Origin: a virus
Reading direction: 5' to 3' (one strand)
Virus record (IMG/VR): IMGVR_UViG_3300027759_000362
Coordinates: 1-27,036 of that record
Length of the DNA: 27,036 nucleotides
The notes under the pieces are model-generated. The model was given only the letters and a program-made list of their open reading frames with translations. It did not search any database and had not been told where the DNA came from. Positions 5,488-13,454 of the stretch are shown here, piece by piece (positions within the stretch are counted from its first letter, which is position 1; each line of letters begins with the position of its first letter). A program made the translations under genes and the position numbers.

Positions 5488-5715
5488 TTATTCTCCGTTA
5501 TTTTTTTCTAAACTTTGTATTTTCCTTTCAAGATACCATAACGCTTTCTTAAGGTCTTGAAGTTCTTTGTCTGTTCCTTTCTTTCCCGCCCTTGAAATAT
5601 ATTTAACGGTATTACCAAGATGGAAATCTAAATCCCATTCTTCAATAACTTTGATGGCTTCGTATGGATTTTCTTCTCCTCCATAATGTTCTGGGTGATT
5701 AACTTGTTCGCTCAT
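5488..5715 (-). CDS. DUF3310 family protein
   Basis: 75 aa. Starts MSEQVNHPEHYGG, then FHLGNTVKYISRAGKKG (residues 31-47) and LKKALWYLERKI (55-66). The NHPxHY opening and the 'GN-x-x-K-Y-x-x-R' core are the hallmark of DUF3310, a small protein found in many tailed phages near nucleotide-metabolism or replication genes; sometimes discussed as a nucleotide kinase-like protein, but function is unproven. Length is normal for the family. Lies 63 bases upstream of the methyltransferase in the same leftward run. Confidence 0.85.
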   Translation of the reverse strand: MSEQVNHPEHYGGEENPYEAIKVIEEWDLDFHLGNTVKYISRAGKKGTDKELQDLKKALWYLERKIQSLEKNNGE

Positions 5716-5771
5716 ATTACTTTTGATTTGATAGTTTAATTTTAATTTATTTTTTGTATCCGTTTTGAATC

Positions 5772-5960
5772 TTATACGGTTTTAACCACATAATAATCTT
5801 TCGCATATTTTGATTCTTCAATAATATTGTCTTCAACTAATTTATCAATGATGTCTTTAGTTTTTTCAATTGATTCTCTAAGAATATACATTGATATGTA
5901 ATCAATGTGGATGGGTTGTCTAAGCTTACCCATTAAATTTTTGGTTACTTTTTCTTCCAT
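5772..5960 (-). CDS. Small hypothetical protein, possible winged-helix
   Basis: 62 aa. The pattern IHIDYISMYILRESIEKTKD, then IDKLVEDNIIEES...YYVVK reads as helix-turn-helix followed by a short beta wing, as in small winged-helix domains. It might be a DNA-binding regulator, but this is from pattern alone. One base separates it from the upstream 61-aa gene, indicating co-transcription. Confidence 0.6.
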   Translation of the reverse strand: MEEKVTKNLMGKLRQPIHIDYISMYILRESIEKTKDIIDKLVEDNIIEESKYAKDYYVVKTV

Positions 5961-5961
5961 G

Positions 5962-6147
5962 TTACAGGTTAATTAATTTTATTATTTCTTCAGTTGTTTT
6001 ACCTTCCACAAATAAATCATAAACTTTTTCACTCTTTTCATCGTTAAAGATAAGGGCATCACTCTTCCCATAATAATCTTTTAATTTGTTAGATTGAAGG
6101 GCGATTAAAGTATTTTGGTAATTAATATATCTCTTGTTAAATCCCAT
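5962..6147 (-). CDS. Small hypothetical protein, 61 aa
   Basis: ATG at 6147 (MGFNKRYINYQ); an upstream TTG at 6156 is possible but less likely. The C-terminal half, EKVYDLFVEGKTTEEIIKL, resembles a short helix-turn-helix tail (a segment 'G-K-T-T-E-E-I' common in sigma/response-regulator HTHs). No recognised family. Abuts the next gene by one base. Confidence 0.55.
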   Translation of the reverse strand: MGFNKRYINYQNTLIALQSNKLKDYYGKSDALIFNDEKSEKVYDLFVEGKTTEEIIKLINL

Positions 6148-6170
6148 TACACCCAATTATAAATGATTTT

Positions 6171-6944
6171 TTATTTAGAGTCAAAGTTTTTTATCTTAGT
6201 TAAGTTAGGAATTTGAAAAATATATGACATAATTTTCCTTTTCATGATTGGAACTATTGTTTGTTCCATTGGGAACTCTTGATTACACCTCATTTCAAAT
6301 ACAGGGAATGTCTTATAGTTCCTTTTAACAAAAGATGAGTTTTTTTCTATGATTGAAGATAAGGTAATATCTTCAGGGGAGTTTTCATAAATTAACTTGA
6401 TTGTTGTTTTGTTTGTGTTGGGTTGCTTTCGGTCACGTTTGATTTGATATTCCCAAACATAAACTTTGTTTTCTTTCTTTCCATAATGGAAACAATAACC
6501 CATACCTGAACCCAGATTATCCTTGTTTTTCTTTAAGGAAATTTCAACAGTATCAAAAACTAAATCCCAAATTGATTTGGCAAAATTGAATGTGTCAAAT
6601 AATTTGTAGTTTGAGTATTCTATCGTCTTCAACAATTCGTTTCGTTCTTCATCTGAAAGTTCTCTTGGTTTTTTTGGATATAAATCCCTTAACATGATTT
6701 CATCATCGCAGGATTCAAATTTTTTGTCGGTTAACAATAAAGTATTCTCTTTATTTAAAGATTGGATGTTGGCAAGATGTAACGATAACTCAACAAAATC
6801 AGGATAGATTTCAAACTTATCTAAATTTTGTTCGCACTTTTGTATATAATCCAATAAAGTGTATTTGTTATATTCAAAGTCCAATGGCTCTTTAAACATC
6901 CATTCTGGATTCAGTTTAAATAACATTTTTTTCTTTCTCACCAT
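6171..6944 (-). CDS. Hypothetical protein, 257 aa
   Basis: Begins at ATG 6944 with a basic MVRKKKMLF; a second ATG at codon 7 is possible. Soluble, Lys/Glu/Asn-rich, alternating alpha and beta. A helix-rich N-terminal half (LLDYIQKCEQNLDKFEIYP) is followed by a beta region (YCFHYGKKENKVYVWEYQIK, about 150-169). No motif I recognise, no signal or membrane segment. Separated from the WCTA protein by 30 bases and transcribed in the same direction, probably from the same unit. Confidence 0.7.
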   Translation of the reverse strand: MVRKKKMLFKLNPEWMFKEPLDFEYNKYTLLDYIQKCEQNLDKFEIYPDFVELSLHLANIQSLNKENTLLLTDKKFESCDDEIMLRDLYPKKPRELSDEERNELLKTIEYSNYKLFDTFNFAKSIWDLVFDTVEISLKKNKDNLGSGMGYCFHYGKKENKVYVWEYQIKRDRKQPNTNKTTIKLIYENSPEDITLSSIIEKNSSFVKRNYKTFPVFEMRCNQEFPMEQTIVPIMKRKIMSYIFQIPNLTKIKNFDSK

Positions 6945-6974
6945 ACGAAAATAATAATTAAAATTTTACGGGAA

Positions 6975-8729
6975 TCAATCCAATCTCATCACATAATACC
7001 ATTTGTCTAAAACCTTTTGTTCATCCGCATTTCCATCATAACCATTTAAAGTATGACCATAACCATCAGCGTCAATAACACCATCAATAAATTCATCTTT
7101 ATCAATATAATCTTCCCAATTCAAACCAAAGTCCACCATAAAACTCGTAACATCATATCTGACATCACTAACTTTATCTTGTATAGCCTCGTCAATTTTT
7201 TCTTCAGGAAAGTCACCTTCAGGGTCTTCTTCTATTTCAGTAATCTCATCATTCATCTCCTCAATTCTTTCATTCATCTCATCAATTCTTTCTTGTAGGT
7301 CATCATCGTTCTCACCATCCATCTCTTCTTCAAATTTTTCAATCATGGATTCCAATTGAGATATTCTCATTTTTAATTGTTCTATCTTTTCTTCTTGTTT
7401 GTCAGATAACATTCTATCTTCCTCATCAAAATATGATTCAGGATTTTCTCTAATATCGTCTTCATAAAACTCTTCGGCATAATCTAATACCGCGCGTTCA
7501 TCAATGAATCCTTTTGCAAAACTTTCATTGAATCCTCCGTACCCAATGTCATCAATCAATTGCTCAACATAATCATAAGCACTTGATTTAACTTCACCTT
7601 CATCACCAACAGCATATCTTCTACCCTCAACAGGACTATCTATGACTTCAAACTCTGACATATCATAATAGTTACCAGTTGGGACAATGTTATAAACATC
7701 AATTTTAGATGTAAACTCGTCCAATTCATCCTCAAGTTCGCTTATCTCATCCAATAAATCTCCTCTTACATTTTCATCATTATCGTATTCTAATTGAAGT
7801 CGGTCAATCTCATTTTGAATTCTTGCAATTTCGCCTCGGTCTTCGTTGGTTATTATTTCAACATCACCATTTGAATCCAACCAATCTAACAAGGCATGAG
7901 CTTTAAGACCTTCGTCAGGACAATCAGGACCTAACTCCCATTCATTATCTAATCTTCTGTCATTCGCTTCATCCCTTCTTCCTTCTAAAATTCTTTGAAT
8001 TCTTAATCTTTCTAATCTTTCTTTTTCTTTCTTAACCGCTTCTTTATCTGAATATATTTTAATCTGCTCAGCATACTCCGTATTCAAGTAATCGTCAACT
8101 GATGATAATATCTCTTTTAACTTGTTTGTATTATAAATCCAACCACTTTTAATTGTATCGTCTTTGGCATCATAATAAGTTTTATCACCATCAAATTTTC
8201 TTAACAAAGCAACTTTATAGAAAGGGTCATTTGTTGGGAGCGTTCTGTCCAAGATATAGAACAACTTGCCGTCATCGTTATATCTTTTGAAATTGTAATC
8301 ACTCTCAGTTGCAGTACACCACTTAGTACCTTTACCATAATAACAAGACGATTCGTGTGTTAATGGGTTAACAACAAAGTATTTACCGTCATCATAAACA
8401 ACATTACCACCTTCAACCTTTTTAACATTTCTTCTTTGTCTACCTTCATAATCACTAATGGCACCAAATAATTGTCCAACACTTTTATATTGTGTTAAAT
8501 CTGTAATAGGTAAATTACTTGAAATCTTTTCAAACTTATTCAACGCATTGGAGACCTTACCAAATGTCTCATCAAAATTTACAACATCTAAGTTCTTACC
8601 AACCCAATCCAAATATTTTTGGGGGACTGAATTAACAATCTTATTTACATTTTCTCCACCAAATTTCTGTGAATACTTGGCTTTAAAGTCATCAACCCTA
8701 CCTTCTTGTATTAATTTTAAAAAATCCAT
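6975..8729 (-). CDS. Large acidic coiled-coil protein with WCTA domain and capsid-targeting-like N-terminus
   Basis: 584 aa from ATG 8729 (a GTG one codon earlier is also open). The N-terminus MDFLKLIQEGRVDDF has a cleavage-like I-Q-E|G at 7-10, closely resembling the short leaders of T4 internal proteins. Residues 124-175 form a compact domain with ESSCYYGKGTKWCTATESDY and GKLFYILD, shared with the protein at 15488-16804. The remainder is highly acidic, with coiled-coil stretches around 295-345 and 440-515 separated by globular segments. Both 'WCT' proteins carry leaders, so a packaged, possibly injected role is plausible. TATTTATT lies 13 bases upstream. Function of the WCT domain is unknown to me. 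Confidence 0.8.
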   Translation of the reverse strand: MDFLKLIQEGRVDDFKAKYSQKFGGENVNKIVNSVPQKYLDWVGKNLDVVNFDETFGKVSNALNKFEKISSNLPITDLTQYKSVGQLFGAISDYEGRQRRNVKKVEGGNVVYDDGKYFVVNPLTHESSCYYGKGTKWCTATESDYNFKRYNDDGKLFYILDRTLPTNDPFYKVALLRKFDGDKTYYDAKDDTIKSGWIYNTNKLKEILSSVDDYLNTEYAEQIKIYSDKEAVKKEKERLERLRIQRILEGRRDEANDRRLDNEWELGPDCPDEGLKAHALLDWLDSNGDVEIITNEDRGEIARIQNEIDRLQLEYDNDENVRGDLLDEISELEDELDEFTSKIDVYNIVPTGNYYDMSEFEVIDSPVEGRRYAVGDEGEVKSSAYDYVEQLIDDIGYGGFNESFAKGFIDERAVLDYAEEFYEDDIRENPESYFDEEDRMLSDKQEEKIEQLKMRISQLESMIEKFEEEMDGENDDDLQERIDEMNERIEEMNDEITEIEEDPEGDFPEEKIDEAIQDKVSDVRYDVTSFMVDFGLNWEDYIDKDEFIDGVIDADGYGHTLNGYDGNADEQKVLDKWYYVMRLD

Positions 8730-8742
8730 CACACTTTTATTT

Positions 8743-8750
8743 AATAAATA
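8743..8750 (-). promoter_or_regulatory. TATTTAT motif before the WCTA gene
   Basis: Minus strand TATTTATT, 13 bases before ATG 8729. A TATCTTTG element (8780-8773, minus) lies further upstream but lacks a TTTG partner. Confidence 0.4.
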
Positions 8751-8815
8751 TTCTTTTATGTTTATATTTCATCAAAGATAATATTTATTATTGAGAAATA
8801 ATAATTTCAATTTTT

Positions 8816-9403
8816 ATGAATTCTGGTATCTACAAAATAACTAACACCACTAATAACAAGGTTTACATTGGTAGTAGTGTTAATATTTCAAACCGAGAAT
8901 ATAAACATTTTTGGATGTTGGATAAAGGTATTCACGATAATGAATATTTACAAAAATCATATAACAAATACGGTAAAGATGTTTTTATATTTGAAATTGT
9001 TGAATATTGTGAACCTAGTGAGTTAATTGAATCTGAAAATAAATTTATTACACTATATGAATCTAATAATCTTAAAAATGGTTATAATTTAGCTTCGGTA
9101 AACGAATTTAGACGAAACACATTCAATGATGAAGTAAAAATTAAATTATCAAAATATAATTTAAATAAGAATGGGAATATATATAAATTTTCATTAACAA
9201 ATCTTGAAACTAATGAAGAATTCATATTTGAAACTTTGGTTGATGGTGCAAATTATTTAATATTAAATGGATTTGCGAAAGGTAAACCAAGAAATGTTAG
9301 AATGTGTATTTCAAATTGTTTAAGAGGTATTAAATTAAATAATGGACATAAAGGTTCAATTAGAAAAAGTTGTTACAAACATAAATTTAAAATAATAAAC
9401 TAA
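8816..9403 (+). CDS. GIY-YIG homing endonuclease with NUMOD-like C-terminus
   Basis: 195 aa. GIY at residues 4-6 and YIG at 17-19, the conserved Arg (R27), a Glu in IESENKFI (71-78) and the NGYNLA segment (88-93) complete the nuclease domain. Residues about 122-185 match the NUMOD pattern 'Y-x-F-S-L-x-N-x-E-T-x-E' followed by a helix-turn-helix-like ISNCLRG, typical of free-standing phage homing endonucleases. It cuts an intronless allele to spread itself. It starts the rightward island, divergent from the WCTA gene, and is even more AT-rich than its neighbours, consistent with an insertion. Confidence 0.92.
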   Translation: MNSGIYKITNTTNNKVYIGSSVNISNREYKHFWMLDKGIHDNEYLQKSYNKYGKDVFIFEIVEYCEPSELIESENKFITLYESNNLKNGYNLASVNEFRRNTFNDEVKIKLSKYNLNKNGNIYKFSLTNLETNEEFIFETLVDGANYLILNGFAKGKPRNVRMCISNCLRGIKLNNGHKGSIRKSCYKHKFKIIN

Positions 9404-9420
9404 AAAAAAAAATTAAAATC

Positions 9421-9585
9421 ATGGGTGGATGCGGATGCAAAAATAAAGGAAACGAATCACAACAGCCTACTGTTCAACAAGTACAAGCGGCACAAGCTCA
9501 AAAACAACAAACAAATGAGAGTGTTAAAAGTGCAATCAAGAAAACTATTGAAAAGTACTACAATGTGAATAAGACAAGTAAGTAA
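9421..9585 (+). CDS. Small Cys- and Gln-rich protein, 54 aa
   Basis: ATG 9421, TAA 9583-9585. Starts MGGCGCKNKG, followed by a Gln/Ala-rich low-complexity segment (residues 14-31) and a basic C-terminal helix SAIKKTIEKYYNV. The Gly-Gly-Cys-Gly-Cys opening may bind a metal. It lies 17 bases downstream of the GIY-YIG gene and is followed by a clear terminator, so it ends that transcript. Short proteins with this opening recur in Bacteroidota phages in my memory, but I know no function. Confidence 0.7.
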   Translation: MGGCGCKNKGNESQQPTVQQVQAAQAQKQQTNESVKSAIKKTIEKYYNVNKTSK

Positions 9586-9610
9586 TTGTCTTACATTTAA
9601 CAAAATTTAA

Positions 9611-9638
9611 AAAGGGATAAAAATTTATCCCTTTTTTT
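9611..9638 (+). terminator. Terminator after the 54-aa gene
   Basis: AAAGGGATAA-AAAT-TTATCCCTTT (9611-9634), then T run. The next gene begins at 9652, so this separates two rightward units. Confidence 0.85.
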
Positions 9639-9639
9639 G

Positions 9640-9647
9640 TATTTATA
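9640..9647 (+). promoter_or_regulatory. TATTTAT motif, candidate promoter
   Basis: TATTTATA directly after the terminator and 4 bases before ATG 9652. Confidence 0.4.
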
Positions 9648-9651
9648 TATT

Positions 9652-10653
9652 ATGGATATTCAGGAATTAATTGAAATGTTTAATGATGGTGATACCGATT
9701 TCATCAAATATATTGGTGATGTTCAAACATTTTTTAAAATACTACATAAAAGAGATTTATTAGATGAGTTAGACCTTGATGGAAAGGTTATGGATGAGTA
9801 TCAAAATGATTTATTGTTATTTTATTATGAAAATGATAAAGAGAAGTTTTGGAAATATGTCTTAAAGTATTTGGGTGATGTTGAATTAGTTAATGGTGAA
9901 CCATATTTGGTTGTTCATGGCCAAGGAGACCTTGCAGAATTATTTTGTGATAATAGAAGAAACGACATTTCAAGAGATACGGTTGAGGCGTTATTAAGTG
10001 GTGAGTACGATAGTCATTCTTATGGTTGGAGTTATCACGATTTAACCGACAATGTTTATCGTGATGTAATTGAAGAACTAACCAAAGAAAACTTATTACA
10101 CCTAAAAGAGTATATTATCAAATCGTTAGAAGGTAAACAAATTGAACCATACACCGACTTACTTGAAGATTACGCCAAACAACAAGGTCATCCTGAATAT
10201 GTTACTATTGACCAATCCAATATAGACCAAGTAGTTGATAATGAAGAAACCATGGAAGAATTAATGGGTAATGAACTTGAAGAATTAAAGAGTGAGTTGT
10301 ATAATATCTATGGTAACTCATACAATAGCGCATATGAAGAAGAATTGTATGAAGATGTTTGGAGTGAGCTTTCAACCTACTTTGGAAAAGGTGAATGGGT
10401 GACAAGACCACACATATACAAGAAAGATACTGAAGTTCAAAAATTTAGAGTGCCAATTCACAACTTTGAAAGTAATATTTTTGATTACTTAAATGAAAAT
10501 AAAGGATATACTTATGGCACACTGGAATATTGGGGTTCCTACTTGGGTATTTTAAAAGAAGGTATGGATTGTTTAAGTGTTTATCCTCCTGATTATCCTG
10601 ATTCAAGAAAAGTTGATAAGAACATCAACATGTACTTCGGCGATTATATTTAA
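9652..10653 (+). CDS. Hypothetical acidic protein, 333 aa
   Basis: ATG 9652 (MDIQELIEMFNDGDTDF) is preferred over an upstream TTG that lies in the terminator's T run. Acidic and aromatic-rich, mainly helical. A middle segment (about 98-125) reads LVVHGQGDLAELFCDNRRND, and the C-terminal part (about 275-333) is beta-rich with repeated Tyr/Gly. No recognised domain or catalytic motif, and no targeting signal. It precedes the putative protease by 6 bases, so the two are co-expressed, and may be a partner or regulator of it. Confidence 0.75.
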   Translation: MDIQELIEMFNDGDTDFIKYIGDVQTFFKILHKRDLLDELDLDGKVMDEYQNDLLLFYYENDKEKFWKYVLKYLGDVELVNGEPYLVVHGQGDLAELFCDNRRNDISRDTVEALLSGEYDSHSYGWSYHDLTDNVYRDVIEELTKENLLHLKEYIIKSLEGKQIEPYTDLLEDYAKQQGHPEYVTIDQSNIDQVVDNEETMEELMGNELEELKSELYNIYGNSYNSAYEEELYEDVWSELSTYFGKGEWVTRPHIYKKDTEVQKFRVPIHNFESNIFDYLNENKGYTYGTLEYWGSYLGILKEGMDCLSVYPPDYPDSRKVDKNINMYFGDYI

Positions 10654-10659
10654 TAGTAA

Positions 10660-11502
10660 ATGATTAAGTTTCTTAACATATTATCAAACGTAATATCTGA
10701 ACAAAAAAGATATAAGTTATCCCCTGAAGATTATACAAAACTTTTGGAGTTGACCGACAGGTTGTGGGCGTTACGTAGTAAAGAAATTCCAAGAAAGGTT
10801 GAAGTAGACCAAATGGAATTCAAAACTGCGGATGGTAGTGATGGTAAATTCAAAGTGTTCTTGAATCCAAGATATAAAAATTATGGTCAAATGGATTTAA
10901 AACCAAGAACAACAAAAAACCCACAGAAGTTTGAAATGCAACTTAATCCTAAATTATTTGGTTCCAAAAAGAATTTATTCTTAACTCTATATCATGAATT
11001 GATGCATGCCACTGACCCCAACTTCACAACACAATATAATGAAAAATATTTTGCAGAGTATGACCCTAAGGTTGACGAAAAATACTGGGGTCATCCTATT
11101 GAGTTTAGAGCTATTACAAATGAATTTTTAGAAGGTCTTGTTAATGAGTTTAAAAGAAGAGATAGTAGAACAAACAAAATGGAAAATAGAGTATTGTTGT
11201 CAAAGTCATTGACTAACATACTTAATTACTTTGCCAAAGGAGAACCTTTATTAAGAATATCATTAGATATTTTAAATAGAATTAGTGATGAAAAATTAAA
11301 GGACACCAGAATGTCTAACTTGGTTGCAAACATTTCAACCGATTACCCTGAAACTAGTGAGTTCGTAAAAAATAAAAACCCTTATTACTTGAAGTTGATT
11401 GAGACCGTCCATAGTTTTGGTCCTGGTATGTGGCCAAGATTTTTGAAGATGTTATACGACACAACAGAAGAAATTAAAGATATTATAAATAAAGGAGTCT
11501 AG
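10660..11502 (+). CDS. Putative zincin metalloprotease with capsid-targeting-like N-terminus
   Basis: 280 aa. Leader MIKFLNILSNVISEQKRY has the cleavage-like I-S-E|Q at 12-15. The zinc motif HELMHATD is at residues 112-119 (HExxH plus an Asp), with WGHPIEFRAITNEF (143-156) downstream supplying a possible third ligand (His145 or Glu148). This is the gluzincin/metzincin-like arrangement of small secreted or phage zincins, though no standard family fits exactly. The C-terminal 120 residues are helical. If packaged it could act on host or capsid proteins or on cell-wall peptides during entry. Its stop codon lies inside a terminator hairpin. Catalytic activity is inference from the motif. Confidence 0.78.
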   Translation: MIKFLNILSNVISEQKRYKLSPEDYTKLLELTDRLWALRSKEIPRKVEVDQMEFKTADGSDGKFKVFLNPRYKNYGQMDLKPRTTKNPQKFEMQLNPKLFGSKKNLFLTLYHELMHATDPNFTTQYNEKYFAEYDPKVDEKYWGHPIEFRAITNEFLEGLVNEFKRRDSRTNKMENRVLLSKSLTNILNYFAKGEPLLRISLDILNRISDEKLKDTRMSNLVANISTDYPETSEFVKNKNPYYLKLIETVHSFGPGMWPRFLKMLYDTTEEIKDIINKGV

Positions 11503-11516
11503 TTGACTCCTTTTTT
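11491..11516 (+). terminator. Terminator overlapping the zincin stop codon
   Basis: AAAGGAGTC-TAGTT-GACTCCTTT (11491-11513), then T-rich sequence. The TAG stop (11500-11502) is in the loop. Confidence 0.85.
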
Positions 11517-11580
11517 CTTTTACATTCTAATTTCAATACATTATATTTAATAAAATAATAAAAGTTAAAGAACCGAAGTA

Positions 11581-12339
11581 ATGATATTGAAATCACCGAT
11601 TAGTAGATTATCCCTTGTAAATTTATTTGCAGATTTTATTTTAAATCAAATCCCTAAAGAAGAAGAAACCATAATTCAAGTTGTTGATTGTATTAATTTC
11701 TATGTAATCAAAGGCAAAACAACTTATAACGACCCCTTAAACATTGGAAAATTAAAAGATGATTTCATTGTTAAGTTTGAAAGTTATATGGGAGATGTTA
11801 AACTAACCCATACTATTGATTTAATTGAATATGATTGTAATTTAAGACCTTCAGATTTATTATCGTTCACCTATCATAACACAAGTAGTTGTTCGTACAA
11901 TCACCAACAAATACAATCATTTGAAATTGATGAAACACTATCTTACAATTACAAGTATTCATTAGAGACAATATCTGAAGATAATAACTTTACTCATATT
12001 TCTGAATTTCCACACGGTTATTCGTTAGGTCAGGGAAGGTTATTATATTACTATGGTAAACACATAACCTATAACATCCCATCATCTTATCCTTTCAACT
12101 ATTTAACCCTTGAATTATCAAATAATAAAGATAAGTCTGGTGACCAGATGTTCTCCGTAAAAAATGAATCAAACGAAATTGATTATACTCTAACATCAGC
12201 AATTTTAGATATGTTTGATTTTGATTTTAGTTGGTTGAAAAATGAAATAAAAAAAGTGGAATGGTATTCTGAAATAACCAATCCACTTGAAGATTATGAT
12301 TTCCTTAAAAAGAAAATCAAAGATTTTATAATTTTTTAG
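11581..12339 (+). CDS. Hypothetical protein, 252 aa
   Basis: Starts at ATG 11581 with an amphipathic helix (SRLSLVNLFADFILNQI, residues 8-24) that resembles the tagged proteins in shape but lacks an I-x-E|Q end. The rest is mixed beta/alpha, Ser/Asn/Tyr-rich, with no motif I recognise. It follows the 11491 terminator and a TATTTAATA sequence near 11544, so it is probably a separate unit. It converges on the glutaredoxin gene, overlapping it by 4 bases tail to tail. Confidence 0.7.
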   Translation: MILKSPISRLSLVNLFADFILNQIPKEEETIIQVVDCINFYVIKGKTTYNDPLNIGKLKDDFIVKFESYMGDVKLTHTIDLIEYDCNLRPSDLLSFTYHNTSSCSYNHQQIQSFEIDETLSYNYKYSLETISEDNNFTHISEFPHGYSLGQGRLLYYYGKHITYNIPSSYPFNYLTLELSNNKDKSGDQMFSVKNESNEIDYTLTSAILDMFDFDFSWLKNEIKKVEWYSEITNPLEDYDFLKKKIKDFIIF

Positions 12340-12635
12340 ATTATTCCGAGTTTATTTTTATGTTCCTTGATTATATCAAGCGCTTCAGTCAACTCGTTAT
12401 AATTTCTCTCAGGTGCATATAAGAATGATTCGTGAGAATTTTCATCACCTTCAATAATTAACATAGAAGGAATCATTTCATTACTTGTTATCTCAACAAA
12501 TAAATCATATTCATCTTTATATTCATCAATATCTCTATCAAAAAATTCTATGTTTTCATTAACCAACATGTCTTTGAAGTCCGTACAGAAAGGGCAACCT
12601 TTCATTGTGTAAACAACAACATTTAAATTCTTCAT
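12336..12635 (-). CDS. Glutaredoxin-like thiol oxidoreductase
   Basis: 99 aa from ATG 12635 (MKNLNVVVYT), one base after the thioredoxin stop; a start 18 bases earlier would overlap that gene. Active site CPFC at residues 14-17 after the first beta strand, and the conserved cis-proline segment MIPSML near 54-59. CPFC is a glutaredoxin-type dithiol motif. It would reduce disulfides, for example of ribonucleotide reductase, in the host cytoplasm. The C-terminal part departs from the usual family (no clear TGGxxD glycine motif), so it is a diverged member. Co-transcribed with the thioredoxin. Confidence 0.82.
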   Translation of the reverse strand: MKNLNVVVYTMKGCPFCTDFKDMLVNENIEFFDRDIDEYKDEYDLFVEITSNEMIPSMLIIEGDENSHESFLYAPERNYNELTEALDIIKEHKNKLGII

Positions 12636-12636
12636 A

Positions 12637-12954
12637 TTATAAGTTTTTAGCAACTTGTATTATTTGCTCAGTTTTAAGAACACCCGTATTATGATACACT
12701 TCATTACCATTAACAAAACCCTTAATAGTTGGAACACTTCTGATACCCAAATCTTGAATAGCATATTCTTTATCTTCTTCAAGATTCATAGTATAAAGCT
12801 GAATTTCCGCATTTTCATCTTTAAGTTTAGTTGAAGCCAATTCAAACATAGGTTTCATAACGCCGCAGGGACCGCACCAGTTTGTGAAGAAATCAACTAA
12901 TAATTTCTCACCATTTTCAATTTTTTGTTTTAATTCTACACTTGTAATTTCCAT
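12637..12954 (-). CDS. trxA-like: Thioredoxin
   Basis: 105 aa, the normal length. Active site WCGPC at residues 26-30 after strand LLVDFFTN, and the cis-proline loop IRSVPTIKGF at 71-80, with the C-terminal helix present. It is a complete cytoplasmic thioredoxin, likely supplying reducing power to phage nucleotide metabolism (or serving as a polymerase processivity partner as in T7, for which there is no evidence here). It heads the thioredoxin-glutaredoxin pair, with 185 bases of gene-free AT-rich DNA upstream. Confidence 0.95.
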   Translation of the reverse strand: MEITSVELKQKIENGEKLLVDFFTNWCGPCGVMKPMFELASTKLKDENAEIQLYTMNLEEDKEYAIQDLGIRSVPTIKGFVNGNEVYHNTGVLKTEQIIQVAKNL

Positions 12955-13139
12955 ATTTATTTATTTTTTATTTGTTTTATTTATAAATCACCCCACCTGT
13001 TACCATTTTTTTATACCATATAAAGTACTGGTAGTTACTTGGGGATACATTTTTGAAAGTTTTTTAACCGAAAACCCCTGTTTGTATTTTATATATTTTA
13101 CCGTTAGTCATACTCATTAGTGTGTTACCATAACTATCA

Positions 13140-13454
13140 CTACATCACATAATTGTTAAATTGCTTTAATAATTGTTTTATAAAAATTGTTAATTCACTC
13201 AATTGCGGTTCTTTATAATATATGGTCATATCAATTGTTTCATCATCACGAAATGATAAATATATAAAGAATTCTTGTTGTGTTTGATAGATTTTACATT
13301 TGTATTTAATAACACCAGTATTTGAATCTGAAGTTGATTCACTATACACGGTTTTCATTTTTTTGTCTTTCAAAAAAACATCAAAACCTTCAGACATATG
13401 GATATAAATCTTGGAAAAGATTCCTTCCTTTTTGATATATTCAGGTGTTTCCAT
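13140..13454 (-). CDS. Hypothetical protein, 104 aa
   Basis: Starts METPEYIKKEG at 13454, overlapping the preceding stop by one base (TAATG), so translation is coupled to the PcfJ-like gene. Predominantly beta strands (VIKYKCKIYQTQQEFFIYLS, about 48-67) with a C-terminal helix LTIFIKQLLKQFNN. No recognised family; coupling suggests a partner of the upstream protein. Confidence 0.65.
   Translation of the reverse strand: METPEYIKKEGIFSKIYIHMSEGFDVFLKDKKMKTVYSESTSDSNTGVIKYKCKIYQTQQEFFIYLSFRDDETIDMTIYYKEPQLSELTIFIKQLLKQFNNYVM

Noticed and set aside
12977-13117. Interrupted frame on the minus strand starting MSMTNGKIYKI, which resembles a GIY-YIG opening, then a stop and an open stretch
   Set aside because: Only 17 codons before the stop and no further GIY-YIG motifs; too weak to call a pseudogene. 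I see nothing else certain in this 185-base gap.
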